Positions 17,693 through 26,007 of a DNA stretch of 64,000 bases are shown here, in pieces. The notes under the pieces are model-generated. The model saw nothing but the letters and a program-made list of their open reading frames with translations. It was not told the origin of the DNA and ran no database searches. The translations under genes were made by a program, and so were the position numbers. Position 1 is the stretch's first letter; each line of letters begins with the position of its first letter. Source of the DNA: Candidatus Methanoperedentaceae archaeon (GTDB lineage: Archaea; Halobacteriota; Methanosarcinia; Methanosarcinales; Methanoperedenaceae); contig PQAS01000027.1 of the NCBI GenBank assembly GCA_003104905.1, positions 58,353-122,352 on the forward strand, given 5' to 3'.

Positions 17693-18865
17693 TCACCTCT
17701 TTACAACAATAGCTATGCCCTGCCCCCCGCCGATACAGAGGGTGGCAAGACCATATCTGCCATTCCTTCTCTTTAATTCATGAAGAAGCGTAACAAGGAT
17801 CCTCGCGCCGCTTGCACCTATGGGATGTCCCAAGGCTATTGCTCCGCCATTCACGTTAACCCTGTCAGGATCAAGGCCAAGTTCCCTGTTGACTGCAATG
17901 CCCTGTGCTGCAAAGGCTTCGTTTGCTTCAATAAGGTCAATATCATTAACGCCCAGGCCGGCTCGTTTGAGAGCGTTTTTGCTGGCGATAATAGGACCTG
18001 TGCCCATAATATCAGGAGAAACGCCCGATAATCCATAACTCTTGATGGCCGCAAGGGGTACGATGCCTTTTTCTTTTGCTTTTTCCTCAGACATCAAAAG
18101 AACAGAGGCTGCCCCATCATTAATTCCGGATGCATTCCCTGCGGTTACCGTACCGTCTTTCTTGAATGCGGGTTTTAATTTTCCAAGCGATTCCGGAGTC
18201 GTCCCGAATCGCGGGAATTCATCAGTATCAAAAAGCGCAGGCTTTGGCTGAGGCAGAGGTATTGGAACGATTTCATCCCTGAATTTCCCTGCTTTAATGG
18301 CAGCTTCCGCCCTGTTCTGGCTTTTTGCCGAGAATTCATCCTGAGACTCACGGTTAATACCGAATTTTGCGGCTACGTTCTCAGCCGTAATACCCATATG
18401 ATAATTATTGAAAATATCCCACAGGCCGTCATGGACCATCAGGTCCACAAGTTCATCATTGCCCATTTTGGCTCCCCAGCGCGCCTTTTTCAGGGCATAA
18501 GGAGCATTTGACATTGATTCCATGCCTCCTGCCAGTATGACATCAGCATCACCAAGCATTATGGCCTGCGCGCCAAGGACGACTGATTTCAATCCGGAGC
18601 CGCATACTTTATTTACGCAGTAAGATGAAACCTCAACAGGGATCCCTGCTGCAATTGCGGACTGCCTGGCCACATTCTGGCCATGGCCTGCACCGAGCAC
18701 ATTTCCCATTATCACTTCATTTACTTCGCTTCCTGTGATGCCTGCCCGCTTCAAGGCATCCTTCAATACAATGGAACCAAGCTGTGCCGGATTGAGATCT
18801 TTGAGGCTTCCCCCGAATTTTCCTATGGCCGTACGGGTCGCAGAAGCTATTACTACATTCTTCAC
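17693..18865 (-). CDS. phaA: Acetyl-CoA acetyltransferase (thiolase) of the PHA pathway
   Basis: Condenses two acetyl-CoA to acetoacetyl-CoA. Nucleophile Cys is in [12 protein letters not shown], with [11 protein letters not shown], the base-bearing [17 protein letters not shown] and the CIGGGQG loop all present. A GTG three codons earlier (18874) is possible. I choose GTG 18865 because it gives [17 protein letters not shown], the standard thiolase opening, and GGTGG lies 5 bases before it. The gene sits between two reductases in the operon, 4 and 14 bases from its neighbours. Confidence 0.9.
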   Translation of the reverse strand: MKNVVIASATRTAIGKFGGSLKDLNPAQLGSIVLKDALKRAGITGSEVNEVIMGNVLGAGHGQNVARQSAIAAGIPVEVSSYCVNKVCGSGLKSVVLGAQAIMLGDADVILAGGMESMSNAPYALKKARWGAKMGNDELVDLMVHDGLWDIFNNYHMGITAENVAAKFGINRESQDEFSAKSQNRAEAAIKAGKFRDEIVPIPLPQPKPALFDTDEFPRFGTTPESLGKLKPAFKKDGTVTAGNASGINDGAASVLLMSEEKAKEKGIVPLAAIKSYGLSGVSPDIMGTGPIIASKNALKRAGLGVNDIDLIEANEAFAAQGIAVNRELGLDPDRVNVNGGAIALGHPIGASGARILVTLLHELKRRNGRYGLATLCIGGGQGIAIVVKR

Positions 18866-18879
18866 GATTACCACCCGGT

Positions 18880-19620
18880 TTATAGCAGGAGTCCGCCGTC
18901 AACAGAAAGTACCGCGCCATTAATGAAATTTGCCTCATCGGAAGCAAGATATAATAACGCATTTGCGACGTCATCAGGCTGCCCAAGTCTTTTTATGGGG
19001 GTTTTTTCTTTCATCATCTCAAGAATTTTTTCGGGTACTGTTGCAGTCATGGGAGTATATATGAATCCGGGAGCCACCGCATTAACCCTGATTCCTTTTC
19101 GTCCCAGTTCCTTGGCAAGGGTCTTGGTAAGTCCGATCAATCCCGCTTTGGCCGAGGAGTAATTCGCCTGGCCGATATTGCCGTACAAACCAACAATAGA
19201 AGATACATTGATTATCACGCCCGTTCCATGATTTGTCATAGCTTCAACAACTGCCTGGATGCAGTTAAAAGGCCCTTTAAGATCGATATCAATGACCTTG
19301 TCCCACTGGCCTTCAGTCATTTTCGATATGAGGGCATCCTGAATAATTCCTGCATTATTTATGAGTACATCGATCTTTCCAAATCTTTCCAGCGTATCCT
19401 CAACAACTTGTTTTGATTGTTCCCTATTGGATACATCAAGTTTTGCAAAAAAAGCATCGCTTCCATTTTGTCTTATCTCTTCGGCTGTTTCCTCACCGGC
19501 TTTTTCATTCAGGTCAGCAACCACGACCTTAGCACCTTCTTTTCCAAACAGCAGGGCTGTTTCCCTGCCAATACCGCTTCCCGAACCTGTTATAATTACT
19601 GCCTTGTTTTCAAGTCTCAT
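18880..19620 (-). CDS. 3-oxoacyl-(ACP/CoA) reductase, second PhaB/FabG-like SDR
   Basis: A standard 246-residue SDR with [10 protein letters not shown] cofactor loop, [16 protein letters not shown] with catalytic Ser, and YSSAK with Tyr and Lys. The Asp in VVADLNE after strand two would usually favour NAD(H), whereas the other SDR at 16831-17688 has NYQNK there. The pair may therefore differ in cofactor, which would be useful for running PHA synthesis and breakdown in opposite directions. Its ATG overlaps the phaC stop by 4 bases (ATGA). Substrate assignment is inferred from the operon. Confidence 0.87.
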   Translation of the reverse strand: MRLENKAVIITGSGSGIGRETALLFGKEGAKVVVADLNEKAGEETAEEIRQNGSDAFFAKLDVSNREQSKQVVEDTLERFGKIDVLINNAGIIQDALISKMTEGQWDKVIDIDLKGPFNCIQAVVEAMTNHGTGVIINVSSIVGLYGNIGQANYSSAKAGLIGLTKTLAKELGRKGIRVNAVAPGFIYTPMTATVPEKILEMMKEKTPIKRLGQPDDVANALLYLASDEANFINGAVLSVDGGLLL

Positions 19621-20744
19621 TTCATACCCTCCTTCGATTTATGATTATTTTTCTTGCTTTTCTTTACGTCAATTTTATTTTCATTCTGTGCATATGATCT
19701 TGGTTTCAGCCATTGCGCTATGGTCGGGCAGACTTCTTTCTGGGATTTTGAACCGACGAACATACCAATATGCCCGGTCGGAAAAACCTTTGATTCCTTA
19801 TCGGTGCTCGATATAGCTTTGATCAGCGGATGGCTTGACTCATTTGGGACAAGATGATCAAATTCTGCCATTATATTGAGAAATGGCATGGAAATTTCCT
19901 TCAGGTTTATCCTTTTTCCGCCGATTTCCATCCTGTTTTTAATGAGAAGGTTTTCCTGGTAGCAGTCCTTCATGAACTGCCTGTAGGCTTCGCCTGCCTG
20001 GCCGGGACTATCAAATATCCATTTTTCCATACGGAGAAAATTCTCTACGGTTTTCTTATCATCAATATGTTCAAAAAATCCCACATATTTGTCGATCAGA
20101 AGCCTGAAAGGATCAAGAAGAAGGAATCCCATGTTCAGGAAATCCCCCGGGATTATTCCGTAATAGTCCACTATTTTATCCACATCCATTTTTTTTGCCC
20201 AGATATTTAGCAGGGATTTATCGGTATCAAAGTCAATGGGCGCAACGAAACAGATCAGATTTTTCACTTTTTCAGGGTGAAGCGCGCAAAACATTGCAGA
20301 TAGAGTTCCCCCCACGCATACGCCTAAAAGGGAAATCTTATCTGCGCCGGACTTTTTTCTCACATAATCCACTGCATTGTTCAGATAGCCATTTACATAA
20401 TCGTCTATCGTGAGATACCTGTCCATACCTGACGGGTATCCCCAATCAATAGCATAAACATCAAAACCACTATCCAGCAGGTTCTTGATTACACTCTTAT
20501 CGGGCGAAAGATCGAGAATATAATAGCGGTTGACAAGTGCATATACCATAAGAACAGGAACGGGGCAAGGATTTTTGACTGTGGTCTTATAGTGGAGGAG
20601 TTTCATCTTATCTTCACTATACACTATTTCGTGGGGTGTTACGCCCACTGAAATTTCTGTTAATTCCGAAATTACTTCAGATCCTTTTTTAAATTTTATA
20701 AAAGTTTCCTGAATCAAATTAGGTGCGTTCATATTTTGGATCAT
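19617..20744 (-). CDS. phaC: Class III polyhydroxyalkanoate synthase, catalytic subunit PhaC
   Basis: Polymerises 3-hydroxyacyl-CoA into PHA granules together with PhaE. The 375-residue length fits class III (class I is near 600). The lipase-like box is GVCVGG with the catalytic Cys at 143. Asp296 (AEFDHLVP) and His325 (TGHIGMFVGS) complete the triad. A second in-frame ATG at codon 5 could also initiate. The gene starts 7 bases after phaE ends and overlaps the downstream reductase by 4 bases. Confidence 0.94.
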   Translation of the reverse strand: MIQNMNAPNLIQETFIKFKKGSEVISELTEISVGVTPHEIVYSEDKMKLLHYKTTVKNPCPVPVLMVYALVNRYYILDLSPDKSVIKNLLDSGFDVYAIDWGYPSGMDRYLTIDDYVNGYLNNAVDYVRKKSGADKISLLGVCVGGTLSAMFCALHPEKVKNLICFVAPIDFDTDKSLLNIWAKKMDVDKIVDYYGIIPGDFLNMGFLLLDPFRLLIDKYVGFFEHIDDKKTVENFLRMEKWIFDSPGQAGEAYRQFMKDCYQENLLIKNRMEIGGKRINLKEISMPFLNIMAEFDHLVPNESSHPLIKAISSTDKESKVFPTGHIGMFVGSKSQKEVCPTIAQWLKPRSYAQNENKIDVKKSKKNNHKSKEGMK

Positions 20745-20751
20745 GAAAAAC

Positions 20752-21297
20752 TCATCTTTCCTTTGATAATTCGCTGATTTTCCGGTTCAATTCTTTTACA
20801 GTTTTTTTAAGGGAATACAACTCCCGGTTGATTTCCTCAATATCGGTGCCGGTAGGCAGGTTCATAGGTTTCAGGAAATTTTCCTCAAGCATTTCACGAT
20901 TGTATTTCCCGGCTTCGATCAAACATGACATGAATTCACTCATGTCCCCTGAAAAATGACCTGACCTGAGAAATTCCTTGAAGGTATCACTGTATATCTC
21001 AATCCAATTATTGTATATTTCTTTGTATTTGTCCTGGCTGATCTGACCATCCATATGTGCTGTTTTGTCATTCATCCTTTTCATAGCCTCAAGGGATATA
21101 TTCGCAAAATCAGAAACAGAGTCCATCCAGACTGAATAAAGGTTAGTACAAAGTGGAAAAACCTTCATCATTTTTTCTGTTTTCTCTCTCGACGGGCCCA
21201 CGGCTGGAAATTCCCCTATATGACCAATGGAGGCTTCCCATGCCTTTAACCATGGGGCAAAAAATATATTTGGGGATTCACATTTGTCCATTTTCAT
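20752..21297 (-). CDS. phaE: PhaE-type subunit of class III PHA synthase
   Basis: The 181-residue, largely alpha-helical protein is rich in aromatic and charged residues. It ends in a predicted coiled coil with heptads in EEINRELYSLKKTVKELNRKI. It contains one copy (residues 91-109) of a box YKEIYNNWIEIYSDTFKEF that recurs four times in the neighbouring gene. PhaE activates PhaC. It is short for bacterial PhaE (often above 300), but position between the phasin-like gene and phaC supports the call. Start overlaps the previous stop by 4 bases. Confidence 0.85.
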   Translation of the reverse strand: MKMDKCESPNIFFAPWLKAWEASIGHIGEFPAVGPSREKTEKMMKVFPLCTNLYSVWMDSVSDFANISLEAMKRMNDKTAHMDGQISQDKYKEIYNNWIEIYSDTFKEFLRSGHFSGDMSEFMSCLIEAGKYNREMLEENFLKPMNLPTGTDIEEINRELYSLKKTVKELNRKISELSKER

Positions 21298-22379
21298 ACC
21301 TCTTGACGTGCTGCACGCATATAGGAATCAATCCACATTTTTGATATTTTTATAGATGTCCTGGCATATATCTTACATGCATCCCTGATAGGCTCCATCA
21401 TCTCTTTTACCGGAGAAACCATGGGCATTTTGTCAAAGACATCTTCAAGAGCTTTTTCATGCATCTTCACCCAGAGATTAAAAAAATCTTTATAAGCACC
21501 GGGATCAGTTGTGATCTTAGAGTGGTCCTTGAATTTTTCATGCATGTTTTCAAGGGCCAAAATCCATGATTTATAAAGATTCAGGCTTATTTCACTGGTC
21601 TCAATAAAATTATCTAATGCTTCCCTGGATGACATTTCGGACTGCGGGTCAAACATTTTCTTGAAGTTATCTTGATATGTATTTACCCACAGGTCAAAGA
21701 ATTCCTTATAGGTTTCAGTTCCTGCATTTCCTGCGGATATTTTTTCTATATTCATAGAAAGCTTATGCATGTTTTCGATCCAGGGATTATACAGCTTATT
21801 AAAAGAATCCCTCCACATTGTGGACATTTTCAGCAGGGTCTCGGAATAGAAATCCGGTATCCCTGTATAATTTCCATATATCTCTTTCTGATATTTTACG
21901 GCCGGTTGTTCGATAAAATCGTTTGACATTTTATCATAGGATTTCATCCACATCTCATAACACTCTTTGAATCCGGCAGGGTCAGCTCCATTCTTAAGTA
22001 ATTCAGAAGTCTTTCTTGCATTTTCCTCAGATTCTTCTATCCATGACCGGTATAGTTTGTTGGATTCGCTTGATATTTTTATGAAATTCTCAAGTGTTTC
22101 TTTGGGTCCTGGAATCGAAGCGGGATAGAATTTGCCAAAAGAATTCTCATATGTTTTCATCCATTCATTATAAAATTCCTTATAATTCCCGGGCGATGCA
22201 TTTATGGAAGTTTCTTTTGTCTTTTCTGACATTTCTCCCATTAATTCAATCCATGGTTTCATAATTTTTGAGTGGGATTCATCCCACATTTTTGAGGCGT
22301 TGCCATAGGTATCTGACCATATTTTATGGGCTTCCCCATTCATTTCGAATTCCTGGCTGTTATCATGTTTCTTGACCAT
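21294..22379 (-). CDS. PhaE/phasin-like repeat protein, probable PHA granule protein
   Basis: 361 residues, predicted all-helical. It has at least four copies of a box of the form YKEFYNEWMKTYENSFGKF at about residues 66-84, 137-155, 224-243 and 296-315, each preceded by N-A/P-G and followed by a longer helix with SWI or PWI. The same box occurs once in PhaE. It thus looks like a tandemly amplified PhaE unit. A granule-coat (phasin) or scaffold role is inferred from its first place in the operon. No signal peptide is seen. Promoter sequences should lie in 22380-22580. Confidence 0.7.
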   Translation of the reverse strand: MVKKHDNSQEFEMNGEAHKIWSDTYGNASKMWDESHSKIMKPWIELMGEMSEKTKETSINASPGNYKEFYNEWMKTYENSFGKFYPASIPGPKETLENFIKISSESNKLYRSWIEESEENARKTSELLKNGADPAGFKECYEMWMKSYDKMSNDFIEQPAVKYQKEIYGNYTGIPDFYSETLLKMSTMWRDSFNKLYNPWIENMHKLSMNIEKISAGNAGTETYKEFFDLWVNTYQDNFKKMFDPQSEMSSREALDNFIETSEISLNLYKSWILALENMHEKFKDHSKITTDPGAYKDFFNLWVKMHEKALEDVFDKMPMVSPVKEMMEPIRDACKIYARTSIKISKMWIDSYMRAARQEV

Positions 22380-22580
22380 AACTACTCACATCTCATTGTT
22401 TTGTTCATAATCCCGGTGACTTGCCGTCACACCTGTAACAGTAATTAAACAACAACCTGCGTATATGCATCCCGTTTTTCATAGAGCAAGCGGATTAGTA
22501 CTGCATCATAATTATGATGCTTATGATATAAAAAGTTTTCGCAGTTCAGATTATCATGTAGAGTACAGATATTGATTTTG

Positions 22581-24314
22581 TCAACTTCTCCGGAACAATT
22601 TATCAAGTTCCTGTCTGTTAAAAGAGACCATCGTTGGTCTTCCATGAGGACAGGTATAAGGATTATCCGTTCTGAAAAGCTGCTTTATGAGGTTTTCCAT
22701 CTGGGACACAGAACAATCAGCACCGGCCTTAAGGGCGCTTCTGCATGCGATGCTTTTGGTCACCCTCTCAAAGATCCCGGTTTCTTCTTTTATTTTTCCT
22801 TCGGAAAGAATATCGGATATTATATCATGCACAATCTGCGGGTCTTCAAGTTTTCCCATGACAATGGGAACAGCAGTTACAGCAAATGAATCATGTCCGA
22901 ATTCGGATATCCTGAATCCGAACTCTTCAAGGTAGGGTATAGTATCCTTTATCAAAACCTTCTCCCTGGAATCCAGTTCAATGTTGATAGGAACGATCAG
23001 CTCCTGTGAATCATCCCGTTTTGATTCCCTGACAAGTTCAAAAAACACACGCTCATGCGCAGCATGCTGGTCTATGATCATCAAACCGTTTTTTGTCCCG
23101 GCAAGTATGTAGATACTATCCACCTGGCCAAGAACCTTCACCTCAGGCACCTCATTATTCTGTCCGTCGTTCTCCATGCCCGACCGGTCAGATCGCCTCA
23201 GTCTTCTTTCCGTGTCCCTGGCTGATGGCTTAAAATAGGTTGTTGCTTCCTTTACAAGCAAAGGGTCAGCCGCCGGAGTTTCATAAGGTAATGACTGCTG
23301 CAATGGTATTTTTATGTCAGGAATAAGATCGTTCTTAGAAAGCGCATTTTTCACAGCCTGCTTTACCATGTCGCATATATCCCCCTCATGGCTTAACCGG
23401 ACCTGGTTCTTGGTGGGGTGGACATTTACATCCACCTCATGTGTATCAACATCGATCTTTAATACTGCGATCGGGAAACGACCTCTGGGCATAAGGGTGC
23501 CGTAACCTTCCCTCAGCGCAAAACCAATCGCTTTTGAATTGATACTCCTGTCATTGACATAAAATGACTGAAAATCAAGACTGCTTCGCATTAATGTTGG
23601 TCTTGAGATGAAACCTGTAATTCTTACGACAGGTGATTCAAGATCTACCGGCAGCATTGCTCTTGCCACTTCCTGCCCGTAAATGTGTATTATCGTGCCG
23701 GGAAGTTCCGAAGACGGACAGCGCAGTAACTCTTTGCCGTTATTGAATAAGGAAAAAGAAATATCATTATGTCCAATCGCTATCCTGGAAACTATATCCA
23801 TTATACGGCTAAGTTCTGCAGTATTTGATTTAAGATATTTTTTCCTGACCGGCGTATTATAGAACAGGTCATTTACCGCAACGGAAGTTCCATCCGCGGC
23901 CCCCGTCTCAAGAATACTTACAAGAGTCCCGCCGTGGATGATAATTTTTGTACCCGATAATTCATTTTTTGTTTTGGTAGTGATTTCTACCCTGGCGATG
24001 GCAGAAATAGAAGAGAGGGCTTCTCCCCTGAACCCCATTGTTCTTACTGTCTCTATGTCATCAATTTTCCTGATTTTGCTTGTGGCGTGTTTCACATAAG
24101 ATAGCGCCGCATCATCCCTGTTCATACCGCAGCCGTTGTCAGTGACACGGATCGAGTCTTTTCCGCTTTTTGTTAGTTCTATCCGGATAGTATTCGCTCC
24201 TGCATCAATTGAGTTTTCGATCAGTTCCTTTACCACCGAAGCAGGACGTTCGATAACTTCTCCTGCTGCTATCTTATTTATGGATGCTTCATCAAGAATA
24301 TGGATATTTCCCAT
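22581..24314 (-). CDS. mutL: DNA mismatch repair protein MutL
   Basis: The 577-residue product has an N-terminal GHKL ATPase with ELIENSIDAGA, DNGCGM and GFRGEALSSI. A transducer domain follows, then a C-terminal dimerisation/endonuclease domain with DQHAAHERV, ACRSALKAG and CPHGRPTMVSF. The DQHA-type motif marks the nicking endonuclease form used where MutH is absent. MutL is uncommon in archaea and in Methanosarcinales is usually paired with mutS, but no mutS is in this window. A 40-base gap separates it from the upstream membrane-protein gene. Confidence 0.95.
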   Translation of the reverse strand: MGNIHILDEASINKIAAGEVIERPASVVKELIENSIDAGANTIRIELTKSGKDSIRVTDNGCGMNRDDAALSYVKHATSKIRKIDDIETVRTMGFRGEALSSISAIARVEITTKTKNELSGTKIIIHGGTLVSILETGAADGTSVAVNDLFYNTPVRKKYLKSNTAELSRIMDIVSRIAIGHNDISFSLFNNGKELLRCPSSELPGTIIHIYGQEVARAMLPVDLESPVVRITGFISRPTLMRSSLDFQSFYVNDRSINSKAIGFALREGYGTLMPRGRFPIAVLKIDVDTHEVDVNVHPTKNQVRLSHEGDICDMVKQAVKNALSKNDLIPDIKIPLQQSLPYETPAADPLLVKEATTYFKPSARDTERRLRRSDRSGMENDGQNNEVPEVKVLGQVDSIYILAGTKNGLMIIDQHAAHERVFFELVRESKRDDSQELIVPINIELDSREKVLIKDTIPYLEEFGFRISEFGHDSFAVTAVPIVMGKLEDPQIVHDIISDILSEGKIKEETGIFERVTKSIACRSALKAGADCSVSQMENLIKQLFRTDNPYTCPHGRPTMVSFNRQELDKLFRRS

Positions 24315-24353
24315 TATATCAACTCTGCTTTATGCCTTTCTTCTTATCCCAAA

Positions 24354-25157
24354 TCAAAGCTTTTCTTTTATAATATTGTACTGAATATATATAATCATGC
24401 TAAGAATAATGCATATAGATAATGAATAGAACACCGTATCAGTACCAAGGCCAGTAAAGCCTTTTTCGAAAACATATCTCAATCCGCCAATTATTGCCGT
24501 TATAATGAAAACAAAACATGCCGATGCCACAGCGCCGCCAAGAAGGAACCATGGATATAAGGCCCCTCTTTTTTCATAAGAAACAGAAGCCAGGACAAAC
24601 ACGATAGCGAATATGAAAAGAAGAATGTAAGGTTTGAGTGGAAATGGATTTACCTTAATAATATAATTTATCCCGTAGACAACAGTTATCATTATCAGAA
24701 TTGCGATCCCCATGACTATGGACAGCACCCTCGTAAAATCCCGTGGGACAAATCTAACCTCTATTTTTCCCAGTACAAAATATAAAATAAGACTAAGGAT
24801 CATAGATATGGAAAATGCATAGGCAAGAGTCTCAATACCAATGCCTGACAAACCTTTTTCCCATATATATTTTATTCCGGCGACGCATGCTATTATGAGG
24901 AAAGTCAAACATGCCGATGCCATAGCGCCTCCGATAAGCTCTCTTGGATAAACCGCTTTTTTCTCCCGTTCGAAATAAGCTGTAAAAATCACGAACCCGA
25001 TAGAGAATATGAATAAGAAATAATACGGCCCGAAAGGAAATACTATTGTTCCTGTCTGGAATATATATGTTATCCCGTAGGCAACAGATATCATAATAAA
25101 TGCAATTCCAGCCACAATTGCCAGTATCCTGGTAAAATCATTTGATTTGAATTTGAT
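24354..25157 (-). CDS. Internally duplicated integral membrane protein, apparently with an ATC start
   Basis: I do not recognise the family. The protein has two homologous halves of about 130 residues. Each holds DFTR(V/I)L(S/A)IV, then YGI(T/N)YI, a long hydrophobic pair, a YExxGALYP-type loop, GGAxASAC and (Y/L)xxExG(L/F)(S/T)G(I/L)GT/IET. Each half has about four membrane helices. The GTG at 25115 would remove the first DFTR segment, which is clearly matched by the second half. The frame extends to ATC at 25157, preceded by AGAGGG at 25163-25168 with ATACA between. I choose ATC, giving 267 residues. Confidence 0.62.
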   Translation of the reverse strand: MKFKSNDFTRILAIVAGIAFIMISVAYGITYIFQTGTIVFPFGPYYFLFIFSIGFVIFTAYFEREKKAVYPRELIGGAMASACLTFLIIACVAGIKYIWEKGLSGIGIETLAYAFSISMILSLILYFVLGKIEVRFVPRDFTRVLSIVMGIAILIMITVVYGINYIIKVNPFPLKPYILLFIFAIVFVLASVSYEKRGALYPWFLLGGAVASACFVFIITAIIGGLRYVFEKGFTGLGTDTVFYSLSICIILSMIIYIQYNIIKEKL

Positions 25158-25273
25158 TGTATCCCTCTGAAAACAAAATATAATTAAGGGTATTTATAAT
25201 GTTGGGATAGAAAACATAAGTTATTAGAAAAAAGCAGCAGGAGGAATCCTGCAAAGCATCCTGACCGGGGCCC

Positions 25274-25316
25274 GATGAAGACCACCCGACTTTGTCGGGT
25301 GGTGGTTCACTTCATC
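25274..25316. repeat. Strong hairpin after the lysine-rich repeat gene
   Basis: Perfect 10-base arms ACCACCCGAC and GTCGGGTGGT enclose TTT at 25281-25303. An outer GATGAAG/CTTCATC pair at 25274-25280 and 25310-25316 extends the stem around a small bulge. It overlaps the stop codon of the 25312-25692 gene. No T-run follows, so it may stabilise the mRNA end rather than be a classical terminator. Confidence 0.6.
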
Positions 25317-25692
25317 TTTTAGCTTTCTTTGTTAAAGTGGATTTCCCGGCCTTAGAAACGGTCTTAACTATCTTCTTCTTTGATGCTGTTCGAGCCTTAG
25401 GTTTTGCCCTGAGGGTTTTAGGTTTTGCTCTAACAGATTTGGATTTTGCTTTGACTGTTTTAGGTTTTGCTCTAACAGATTTGGATTTTGCTTTGACGGT
25501 CTTGGGTTTCGCTCTAACCGGTTTGGATTTTGCTTTGACGGTCTTGGGTTTCGCTCTAACCGGTTTAGGTCTTCCTTTGGTAGATTTTGGTTTTGCTCTG
25601 GCCGGTTTTGTATTGCTTGCCAGTACTTTCCTTCTATCTTCCCACCACGAAGATACTGATGTGGTGGATTTTCCCTTTGTTTTAATTGCCAT
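25312..25692 (-). CDS. Lysine-rich tandem-repeat protein, histone H1-like tail
   Basis: 126 residues. A short unique N-terminus (TTSVSSWWEDRRKVLASN) is followed by four 14-residue units of the form KAKSK(P/S)VRAKPKTV at residues 39-94 and a final KKK/TKK-rich tail. The composition (Lys, Ala, Pro, Val) is that of eukaryotic H1 tails and bacterial H1-like proteins, so nucleic-acid or polyanion binding is likely but unproven. The start is ATG 25692, behind GAGGT at 25698-25702. An ATG 17 codons upstream precedes that signal and is rejected. The opposite strand is also open but hydrophobic and is a shadow. Confidence 0.72.
   Translation of the reverse strand: MAIKTKGKSTTSVSSWWEDRRKVLASNTKPARAKPKSTKGRPKPVRAKPKTVKAKSKPVRAKPKTVKAKSKSVRAKPKTVKAKSKSVRAKPKTLRAKPKARTASKKKIVKTVSKAGKSTLTKKAKR
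25411..25578 (-). repeat. 42-base tandem repeat, four units, inside the lysine-rich gene
   Basis: Four consecutive imperfect 42-base units encode the 14-residue basic repeat. The last two are nearly identical to each other, suggesting recent expansion by slippage or unequal recombination. There are no spacers, so it is not CRISPR. Confidence 0.8.
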
Positions 25693-25721
25693 ATTATACC
25701 TCATACTTATGATGACTACAT

Positions 25722-25736
25722 AATTTATATATATAT
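25722..25736 (-). promoter_or_regulatory. TATA box of the lysine-rich repeat gene
   Basis: A run of alternating A/T (TATATATATAAAT on the minus strand) lies about 30-45 bases before ATG 25692. Transcription would start near 25705, just ahead of GAGGT at 25702-25698. Confidence 0.5.
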
Positions 25737-26007
25737 CGGTCAAAAATATAATGAGAATGATAACATAAGGGGCAAGAAATTTCCGTTAATTCAGCGATAT
25801 TTCGCAAGGTTTATTAATAATTATGATTTACTCAGAACATGATTCAGGTGGTTCTATCTAATAACTGATAAGTGTGGTGGCATCATGAATCGATAAATAG
25901 GTGTGGAAAATACTCTGTTAAGTAGCAGTTGCTACGCTCAAAAAAGGTGGAATATCATAGAAATGCAGAATTTTTTTTAAATTAGAATAAAAATAACAGG
26001 AGATAAA

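Noticed and set aside
22445..22645. 66-residue frame at the 3' end of mutL
   Set aside because: Overlaps the conserved end of mutL in another frame and has no ribosome site.
25411..25578. CRISPR array
   Set aside because: The 42-base units are contiguous, without spacers, and are in frame in a coding gene.
25292..25723. 143-residue hydrophobic plus-strand frame with repeats
   Set aside because: It is the antisense of the lysine-rich repeat gene, which has its own TATA box, SD and sensible basic composition.
25922..25935. Small hairpin GTAGCA-GT-TGCTAC as an RNA gene
   Set aside because: Only six base pairs with a two-base loop; no further structure around it.
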